A DNA stretch of 64,000 nucleotides from Hemicordylus capensis (Eukaryota > Chordata > Lepidosauria > Squamata > Cordylidae): positions 4,280,501 through 4,344,500 of the forward strand of contig NC_069665.1 of NCBI RefSeq assembly GCF_027244095.1, in the 5' to 3' direction. Below, piece by piece: positions 56,336-64,000 of this stretch. Under the pieces are notes generated by a model that saw only the letters and a list, made by a program, of their open reading frames with translations, did no database searches and was not told the origin of the DNA. The number at the start of each line of letters is the position of its first letter. Within the stretch, counting starts at the first letter, position 1. The position numbers and the translations under genes were made by a program.

Positions 56336-56452
56336 TGGTCTTGCAGTAGCAGGCATGAGCTGGCCCATTTGCTAAACAGGGTCTGACTTGATTTGCCTTT
56401 GGATGGGTGATTACATGTGGGCACAATCCGCTATAGGGGAGGAAACCCTAAT
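56336..56452 (+). repeat. 5S-derived SINE head
   Basis: TTGCAGTAGCAGGCATGAGC, TTTGCTAAACAGGGTCTGAC and TTTGGATGGGTGATTACATG form the 5S-like head. The tail is missing. Confidence 0.65.
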
Positions 56453-56875
56453 GGTAGAGCATCGGCTGGCATGCAGTGTTGGAGATGTGACTCCGTAAGC
56501 ACCAGCTCTTTCCTACCATGCCCTGGGTTTACCTGAATACAAGACTAGGGTTTTCCCAGGTTCTTTGATACTAGAAATCAGGGGGTCGTCTTAAAATCAG
56601 AGTACTCTTCCTTTCGGATAAAAATAGGTATGACCTGAATTTAACCTCTATTTTTTAAGGGACTTGTCTTAAATTCAGAGTTTAGGGTGCCTTGTCTGAG
56701 GCTGCCTCAGGGCTTTGGAATGCACGCCCTTTCAAAAGAAGAGCTTCTTCCTCTCTGGTTGCTTTTAAAAAGACCTTAAGACACATGTATTCCTATGTAT
56801 TTTAGACAGCTGTGAAAATTGAGTTTTTAAAAAATACAATAAGTAAAATGAAATCATTGCACTGAACTAGTTATT

Positions 56876-57116
56876 GAGGTCATTCACAGTCAAAAACTGT
56901 GTATTATCTGGGTTTGGGAGCTGTGTATGCTCCCAATTTTCCATTGTGTGGAAACAAGGAGGAAATCCTGGGTAGCTCTTCTTCCTGACTTGCTTCCACA
57001 CAATCACATCTACCCAGGTTTTCTTCCTACCTTGCTTTCATACAACCAAAAACTGAAAAACACACACAGCTCCCATACCTGGGCAGAACACAGCTTTTGA
57101 TTGTGTGAATGACCTC
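56876..57116. mobile_element. Palindromic MITE
   Basis: The ends GAGGTCATTCACAGTC and GATTGTGTGAATGACCTC are inverted, and internal pairs (GGGAGCTGTG with CACACAGCTCCCAT) continue the palindrome. It is about 240 bp with no coding capacity and lies just beyond the likely 3' end of CX3CL1. Confidence 0.85.
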
Positions 57117-58018
57117 ATTGTGTTGTACCCAACTTTCCAATGGCTCCATTATGTGGTGTGTTTTGGGTCACCAATCCTGCCAGATCTGGCATGCACTTTG
57201 TTCAAGATGCCATGCTGCCTCAATTATGCTTTTATTTATGTAAGAAAGTATAAAACAACAGAGAACATATCCAGACACACAATAATATCAACAGCAATTA
57301 GACTGCAAAAAGTGCATTTTGGGCATCTGCCAGATAGCATTGTTTTTGTCTCCTGCTTCTCGTGCCAGTTTAAACAGAGCGCTGTGGACATCCTTCCTTC
57401 CTGGCCCTGATATAAAAATATCTGTGACTAGGTGCTCCAACCCAAATATTCACAAGTGCTATTGTGCATCTGCAGGACCGCCCCACCCTTTCACCGGATT
57501 ATTTTAACACTTCCAAGTGTCCTCCTGCAATTTCAGTCTTCTTGTCAAATCAACAGACTCGACACCCAACAACACCCAGTGAAGATAACATACAGCTGAT
57601 AGAGCAACCAAACCTCTCCTGTCCAAGCATGCTGGGATGCATATTCCTTGCAGTCCTTTCTGGTTGGTCTCAGCACTGTCAATCAACTTGTGCATTTGTA
57701 CCTTTAAGGCAGAACTCTCCCTCCACCCAACACGCATGTACCTGCACATGTGCTTGCATGGCTCAGAGAGAATCTCATTGCTCCCCACACTTTGCTATGG
57801 AAGACTACCTCTCACTCTGAAGACCTTGGCAATAACCTATGATTCCCCAGGCATTCCACTACAGTGCAATTGTCTGCCCACAGGCTGACCACTCTGCTCT
57901 GTACCACTCTGCCCCCATTCCCACTTTTGGGGGAAAAACAACACTATCTGCCATATGTTGCAAAGCCTGTTTAACAAAAGATGCTGCTTTTAGTCTGGGG
58001 AATGAAAACACGAGAAAG

Positions 58019-61000
58019 TCAAAGGATGTCCATGGCAAATGCTGTGGTCTTCGAGTTCAATGGAGAGAAGAGCAGACCTTGGATCATTTCCGGAGATGAT
58101 GCTCTATCATAAATGCAGTATTTGGAATATGCCCACATGGCAGCAAAGACTATGCAGAGAGCACTCCCCAGGACTGCCAAAGAGATGAAATGGGTTCGAT
58201 ACCTCTCCAGGGAAATGGGAGCATGGGATGGTGCCTCTGCTTTATTCTTCTCAGCCTGGTGATGACCTGAAGTTGGCAGAGTACCTGAAATTTTGGGGAA
58301 CGTCACTCTATTTGCTTCAGTAAACACTGGGCTTTCTGAGGCATTTCCAAGAGCAGCTGTTGAATCATTCACAACACCCCACCTATCTGTAACGTTGATG
58401 GGAGAGTTTGTTTTGCTTTCCTCAGAACTGGAGGGTGTGCTGGATTGACCAGTGACATTCAGTCCTGGGGTCACAGTTGTGAGGCTAACAGTTGGCCTGG
58501 TTTCTGCAGCAGAGCTTCTCAGAACTGAACCCTGCAGATCAACAGAATTCAGGAGCCTGTCAGATGATGTGGTGGACTTCATGCCGTTTACTGTGGAATC
58601 TGCAGTAGACCCAGTGAAAGAAGTGCTGGACAGATGGGATGTTGATTGTGTAGATCCCATGGGCTTCCCAGAATCAAGTCTGCTTGTTGCAGGAGGGCCT
58701 GGAGTTGTAGAAGATGCCACCAAATCATTCATAGATTCTGTGACATTCCCTGGGCCTTGACTAACTGGCATGAGACGTTCCCCAAATGTCTTTGGCTCAC
58801 TGGTGGTATTAGCAACCGTGCTCCCATTCCCAAGAGTTTCAGATGGAAGGGTCATTCCAGTAACAACCACTTTCGACTTGGGGGTGGCTTCTGTAGAAGA
58901 CTTTTCCATCTCTGGCCCAGCTGTCACAACATTTACTACTGACAAAGTTGTACTTCCAAAGGATGGAGTGGTAAATGTTCCAGCAGGGTGAGGTGGACCC
59001 CCAGTTTGAGTTGACAGAGTGACATGTTTGTAAAAGATCGTTGACACTTCTGACACATTTGGAGGTGCATTCTTTTTGTCCAGGTATTCCATGGCTTCCT
59101 TCACCCAGTTGTGCTCTGGATTGGCACAGATGCGTAGATGTTTCTTGGTAGTAAATCTGAAAGAGAAAAGGGGTGTGGTGGAGAATTACAATGAAAAAGT
59201 TAACCAAGGGGCACAAATGCACCTAAGTCACGCACTTTTAAATCTCATTAAGTTTCAGTGAAATAGATGTAGGTACATGTTTTATTATTTAATTTATTTC
59301 TTGTTACTCTGCTTGTGGACCCAAATATGTCCAAAAAGCAGCTTACATAAAAATCAAAATATATTGTCAACAATAAGCAATAAAACAAGTTTAAACAATA
59401 AAAACCAAGAACCCAACAAAAATGCCAGCAGTTAACACCAATTCAAAAGCCGACTGGAAAAAACTACAGTCACCTAATGTCTGAAAATGAATAAAGGAGG
59501 AGAAAGCTGAGGCTCCCTGGGAACAATCCCCAAAGCCTCAGTGCCACCACCTCCAATGGAAGGGGAGCACAGAGCGGGGCCTCCTTAGATGACCCCGGCA
59601 TGCAAGGTACTCATGTGGCAAAAGACAGCCCATGATAACACTACCAGTGATTTACAGAATACAATAAGCAAGAGATCAGGCCCCTGTTCTGAGGTGGCTA
59701 CAATCTATGTTTCAGAAGTAGGTTGAAAGAGACAACAAAGGCAGAGATAAATGGGATGAATGCCAGCAAGTGCATATACAAACTAGGGGTATGCACAAAA
59801 CTGGTTTGCCTGGTTCGGTTCGAGTCCGGACTGAACTCAAACTGGACGGGACATTTTCGGTTTTGCACACTCCAAACACCCCACAGCTCGGCTTGAATTT
59901 GAGCCAATCAGGGGTTTGAAATGTTAAAAAGAAATTGTTTTAAACTCACACCCTGGTTGTTCTGCCACCTTCTTGGGGTGCTTCTGTGATTGCAGGGGGT
60001 GTCTCTGAAGCTTTCCCCTCCCACCACTGCCCCCCGGTCTTTTCTGGGCCTGTTTGGTCCATTTCCGGGCCTTTCCAGTCCTCTCCCATCTTGTGGCAGC
60101 CATTTTGCAATGTGTGCATATGCAACGGCTTTCAAAATGGCCACCATGAGCTGGGAGAGGGTCAGAAAGGCCCCCAAACAGGCCAAACTGGCCCAGAAAA
60201 GACCAGGGAGCGGGGGGAGGGGAAGCTTCAGATACACACACACACACCCCTGGCCGTGGCAGCACCCTCCGGAGGCAGCAGAACGACCCAGGCCTGGCAG
60301 TGAGTTAAAAAAAAAAGTTTTAAATCCTGGACTGGCTCCAAGCCAGCTCAGGGGGTTCGGCTCAAGGTCGAGCCGAACTGGGCCCGATACAGCTCAAGGG
60401 TGAACCCTTGAACTAGCCCAGTTCCACAGCAAACTGGCTCGACCTCGAGCCGGTTTGCACATCCCTAATACAAACTTTGCTTTCAAGTTGAGGAGGAAGG
60501 CTAAGAGAACATAAGAAGCAGCACTGCAGCCCAGCATAGCTGTTTGTAATGGGTGCCAGTGGAGAGAAAGCAGGTAAGGAGCTTCTTACCTGCATTTTAA
60601 AGGTACCCCTCCCTGCCCATCAAGTCGGCTCAAACGCTGGCATTCGAGCCGGTCTGGTGGTATAAAAAGGAAATGCCGAACCAGCTCATGCACATCCCTA
60701 TCGGACATCCTGTTTCCCACAGGGGCGCACAAGCTGCCTCAGCCAAATGGGTGTGCCCAGCTGGGTAGGACTGTAACTGGATAGGACTCATCCCCAACTT
60801 AGTTTATGGCCACATGAACTGCCCTATTTAATGTAGACAGTTGGAGGAGCAAAGGGTGCAGGGAGGGGAATAACAGGCAAGAAGAGAAGAGAAGAAAGGT
60901 GGGATGGACAGAGATGTGGAGGCTTATGGACTAGGAGATTGTGCTGGGTGTTTTGCCCATTGGAATCAAAGGCGCTTCAAAGTGTTTGACAATGGCTGGA

Positions 61001-62395
61001 CCACAGTTAAAACAAGGCCCATGGCTATTATTTCTTTATTAGTTAGTTATTACATTTCTATACTGCCCCATCCAAATGGCTCTGTGTGAACAGCAGCAAA
61101 AACAAAACCCACAAATCGCCCATTTTGAAACAATCAGTACAAAACAACCATTAACAATTAAAACATTTAAAACAGTTTAAAAACCCTGGAAGGCCAGGCC
61201 AAACAAGTAGGTCTTAAGGGCTCTCCTGAAGGCCAACAATGAATTCAGACTAAGGATTTCTGCCGGGAGTGCATTCCACAGCCCAGGAGCAGCTACAGAG
61301 AAGGCCCGCCTTTGAGTCGCCACCAGACATACCGGTGGTAACTGGAGACGGACCTCCTCAGATGACCTTAAAATGTGGTGGGGATCGTGCAGAAGAAGGT
61401 GCTCTCTAAGGTAACTAGGCAGCGCCTTCCACTGGGTGTGCTTTGTTGAGGCTTTTGCGTGCAAGTAAACATCACTCTGCCTCTGCTGGTGTGACAGTCC
61501 TATAGGAAAGGGAATGCTCCCCTGCTAGAACTTAAGAGGACAGCTGGTCTAAGAGGAGAGACGATCTTGTGGTAGCAAGCATGAATTGTCCTCTTTGCTA
61601 AGTAGGATCTGCCCTGGTTTGCATTGAAATGGGAGACTACATGTGAGTACTATAAGATATTCCCCTTGGGGGATGGGACTGCTCTGGGAAGAGCAGCTGC
61701 CTGCTTGCATGCAGAAGGTTCCAAGTTCCCTCCCTGGCAGCATCTCCAAGAGAGGGCTGAGAGAGACTCCTGCCTGCAACTTTGGAGAAGTCGCTGCCAG
61801 TCTGTGAAGACAATACCGAGCTAGATGGACCAAGGGTCTGAAGAAGGCAGCTTCCCAGTTACATGTTGATGACCCCAAGTTCAATCCCTGGCAGCATTTC
61901 CAGGTAGGCCTGGGAAAGACTCCTGCCCCAAACCATGGAGAGCCACTGCCAATCAGAGTAGAAAATACTGAGCTAGACGGACCAAAGGTCTGACTTGATA
62001 TGAGTCAGCTTCCTAATACAAGAAAAAGGGTAATCAAATGAGTTGTAATCCAATATTCAGTGATGTCGCAAACTTGGAATAGCAAGAGCAGCAGGTTATT
62101 TCCGTGTAAAAAGCCAACGGCTTTGCATCCCTGCTGAGACCCTGGAGGGGGGAAAGTTAAGTACCAGGACGGTGTCTCTGCCCGTCTCTGCGCCCCCACT
62201 GGGAACCTAAGGCTGGGAAACCCTTGGGGTAAAGCATCCCACCAAAGCTGGTCTTGGATGAACAACAGAAAGGCACTTACATCACAGCGGCTTTCCCGCA
62301 TATGGTCTTTTCATATTTTTGCAGATATTTATTGGGAACACGATTTTTGGCAAGTTGGGTGCACTCTGCAGAACAAATCTTGGTTGCAGCAGGAC
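58019..62395 (-). CDS. CX3CL1: CX3CL1 (fractalkine), exons 2 and 3; signal-peptide exon outside the window
   Basis: Exon 2 (62,281-62,395) reads GPAATKICSAECTQLAKNRV then PNKYLQKYEKTICGKAAV. Exon 3 (58,019-59,156) continues I-FTTKKHLRICANPEHNWVKE then AMEYLDKK. The spacing C-SAE-C is the CX3C motif, and the partner cysteines lie in TICGK and RICAN. A Ser/Thr/Pro-rich mucin-like stalk of about 270 residues follows, then the helix FISLAVLGSALCIVFAAM and a short tail ending AFAMDIL and stop. Acceptor and donor sites are canonical (phase 1 into exon 2, phase 2 between them). Fractalkine is a membrane-anchored or shed chemokine that binds CX3CR1 and recruits monocytes, NK and T cells. The length (about 416 residues without the signal peptide) fits the family. 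A possible polyadenylation signal lies at 57,231-57,236. Confidence 0.93.
59270..59640 (-). repeat. L2-type LINE 3' fragment in CX3CL1 intron 2
   Basis: Starting with TTTTATTATTTAATTTATTT, it contains CCAAAAAGCAGCTTACATAA and AGCAATAAAACAAGTTTAAA. Similar 3'-end sequence occurs at 7,440 and 61,030. No coding motif is left. Confidence 0.45.
59784..60467. mobile_element. hAT-type element in CX3CL1 intron 2
   Basis: It begins TAGGGGTATGCAC, ends GTTTGCACATCCCTA, and is flanked by the perfect 8-bp duplication ATACAAAC (59,776-59,783 and 60,468-60,475). The arms contain GGTTCGGTTCGAG and CGACCTCGAGCCGG in inverse orientation. It is 684 bp and non-coding. Confidence 0.9.
60590..60702. repeat. Fragment of the same hAT family
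   Basis: ATTCGAGCCGGTCTGG and CATGCACATCCCTA match the right arm of the element at 59,784-60,467. The left end is missing. Confidence 0.55.
61020..61470 (-). repeat. L2-type LINE 3' fragment
   Basis: The minus strand reads LRSSEEVRLQLPPVCLVATQ, RRAFSVAAPGLWNALPAEIL and SLLAFRRALKTYLFGLAF, the C-terminal motif of L2-type ORF2, followed by an AT-rich end. It lies in CX3CL1 intron 2. Confidence 0.85.
61560..61862 (+). repeat. 5S rRNA-derived SINE
   Basis: The head has TTTGCTAAGTAGGATCTGCC and GAAATGGGAGACTACATG, followed by the body CCCTCCCTGGCAGCATCTCC and the tail AGCTAGATGGACCAAGGGTC, GAAGGCAGCTTCCCAGTT. It lies in CX3CL1 intron 2. Confidence 0.82.
61863..62180. repeat. Dispersed composite repeat, copy B
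   Basis: It shares the blocks GAAAGACTCCTGCCCCAAAC, AATAGCAAGAGCAGCA and GCTGAGACCCTGGAGGGG, in order, with 41,930-42,210. The second half of the element has no family name that I know. Confidence 0.6.
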
Positions 62396-62654
62396 CTAAG
62401 GCGAGAAAACAGTACAGCGATTTTAGCTTTCTACATTTTGAACTCTCATCCTCCCAACCTTTCCCCTTCACAGAACCCAAACAATGCCATTTCCCAGTGG
62501 ATATTGATGTATGCATCTCCTCATGGGTCCCAATCCTCAGCCCAGTGCAACGCACAGTCCTGGTCTCCGGCCGTGTGCCGTGATGGTGGCACCCAACAGG
62601 GCCTGGCCAGCCTTCCAGGAAGACCAAGAACAGAGCTACCCAACGGCAGCTCTC

Positions 62655-62748
62655 CAACTGTTTGGGACTACAACTCCCATCAACCCCAGCCATCATGGCC
62701 AATAGTGAGGGATGATGGGAGTTGTAGTCCAGCATCAGCAGGGGCCAA
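62655..62748. repeat. Fold-back MITE
   Basis: GGGACTACAACTCCCATCAA pairs with TGATGGGAGTTGTAGTCC, with a short loop around CATCATGGCC. It is the cleanest example in the window of the ACTACAACTCCCATC family. It lies upstream of CX3CL1 exon 2. Confidence 0.85.
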
Positions 62749-62769
62749 AGTTGTGCTGTCCTGACCTAG

Positions 62770-63175
62770 GATATAAACATAAGAAGAGCCCTGCTGGATC
62801 AGGCCAAAGACGGCCAGTTTGGTGATGTCATCAGGCTCAGCTGGCATGAAGCAGGTAAGGGCAGTGGCCATGAAGGTGGTCTGGCAGGTGCAAGGTGTGT
62901 GTCGGGAGGGGGGGACCTTAAATTTTGCCCCAGGATTGCCTCCACCCTTGCTACGTCCTGGCTGCCATCTCTGTATCCCAGCACAGAATTGCAGCTTGAC
63001 ATGCCACTTAAGATGATCTGATAGTAACCATTAAATCATTGCACCTTTCCTTTCCTTCTTTGTTTTTAATGTTCTCATATTTAACACAAACTGTTTCAGG
63101 ATCCATGGTGGCAGGGAAATGCCCTTTCTGAGTTGCTTCAGTAATCAAGCCTGGGGTGGTCCTTCCATGAGGAGG
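62770..63175. other. CX3CL1 intron 1 region, no exon recognised
   Basis: It starts with AAACATAAGAAGAGCCCTGC, a SINE-end block that recurs inverted at 63,508-63,530. No minus-strand ATG with a signal peptide and phase-1 donor was found here or to the window end. Confidence 0.4.
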
Positions 63176-63605
63176 GGAGCTGGTCTTGTGGTAGCGAGCC
63201 TGGGTTGTCCCCTTTGCTAAGCAAGGTCTGCCTTGGTTTGCATTTAGATGGGAGACTGCACATGAGCTCTAAGATACTCCCCTGAGGGGATGGAACCAAA
63301 GCTCAATGGAGGAGCATCTGAGGTTCCAGGCTGACTCCCTGACATTTCCAGGTGACCCTGAGAGAGCTGCTGCCAATAGTACCAGTTGCAGGGGAGTAAT
63401 GGCAGGAGAGAGGGCACGCCCTCAATTCCTGTCTGTGGGCTCCCAGAGGCATCTGGTGGGCCACTGTGCGAAACAGGATGCTCGACTAGATGGGCCTTGG
63501 GCCTGATTCAGCAGGGCTGTTCTTATGTTCTTAGCTGCTGCAGAAAATACCGAGCTAGATGGACCCAGGGTCTGACTCAGTAGAAGGCAGCTTCCTCTGT
63601 TCCTA
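63176..63605 (+). repeat. 5S rRNA-derived SINE with a second SINE inserted in its tail
   Basis: The head has TTTGCTAAGCAAGGTCTGCC and TTTAGATGGGAGACTGCACA. The body is interrupted by a block ending GATTCAGCAGGGCTGTTCTT (63,400-63,530). The usual tail resumes with AATACCGAGCTAGATGGACC and AAGGCAGCTTCCTCTGTTCC. Confidence 0.75.
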
Positions 63606-64000
63606 TGAGGCAAGGTGAGATAGCCACCTCAAGTGGCAGATTACTGTGGTGCCAGCAGGGTGGCAAAATGCCCTTTGCTGCTGCCACTGCCATCAGAGTT
63701 GCTTCTTGGGACCAAAATCTGGCCCGTGCCCACTTTCCTCAGTTGGCAAGAAGCAAAAGGAGTGAAAAAGAGGCTGCAAGCAACCTTCCTTTCTTCCTAC
63801 CCTGACGCCGCTTTCAAAACTGGCTTGAAAGGGGGCTGCCCCCCAGCAGAGTTGTGGGGCAAAGCAGCATTCGATGCCCCACCTCAAGAGCCCTAAGGCC
63901 TTGTCCTGCCACCCCAGCCAAGTATTTGTCATATAACTCAACAGCGACTCATTCAAAAGTGAAATTAGTTCATCTTTAATAGAGTGACAACCCTGGCAAA
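63606..64000. other. Window end, nothing recognised
   Basis: It has short open frames on both strands without domain, splice or repeat support. CX3CL1 exon 1 is expected beyond this edge. Confidence 0.4.

Noticed and set aside
62511-62764. Frames upstream of CX3CL1 exon 2 considered as its signal-peptide exon
   Set aside because: None has a hydrophobic leader ending in a phase-1 donor on the minus strand; the stretch is largely a fold-back MITE.

Overview
This window is genomic DNA from a squamate reptile (lizard or snake). Its genes have introns with GT/AG splice sites. It carries tRNA-derived SINEs of the Sauria type, CR1 and L2-type LINE pieces, 5S rRNA-derived SINEs, several hAT elements and a Helitron. 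Species cannot be read from it.

Region 1 (1-37,049) is a large tandem duplication with a period of about 19.6 kb. Each copy carries a relic of a tyrosine-recombinase (DIRS/Ngaro-like) retroelement and a four-exon minus-strand gene. I read the gene as a C2orf78-like (DUF4629) proline-rich protein of 767 residues, with a promoter holding CRE-like and RFX X-box-like sites. The first ~6.4 kb of the two copies, which covers the coding exons 2-4, differs by only about 0.1%. The rest differs by about 1-2% and by many insertions, which suggests gene conversion over the gene. Copy 1 alone has a 4.2 kb hAT element that seems to carry a host CpG island and two small coding exons. Copy 2 alone has a 4.3 kb Helitron with textbook ends, and copy 1 keeps the matching empty site.

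Region 2 (37,050-54,300) holds LINE and SINE debris and a minus-strand gene for a single-V-domain immunoglobulin-superfamily receptor (signal exon, V exon, transmembrane exon, candidate tail exon, all phase 1). One broken gammaretrovirus-like ERV sits in its second intron. A second sits just upstream of its start codon.

Region 3 (54,300-64,000) holds a one-exon frameshifted fragment of the Kelch gene IPP, a mariner-type MITE, other MITEs, and the last two exons of CX3CL1 (fractalkine) on the minus strand: CX3C chemokine domain, Ser/Thr-rich stalk, transmembrane helix and tail. The CX3CL1 signal-peptide exon was not found and probably lies beyond the window.
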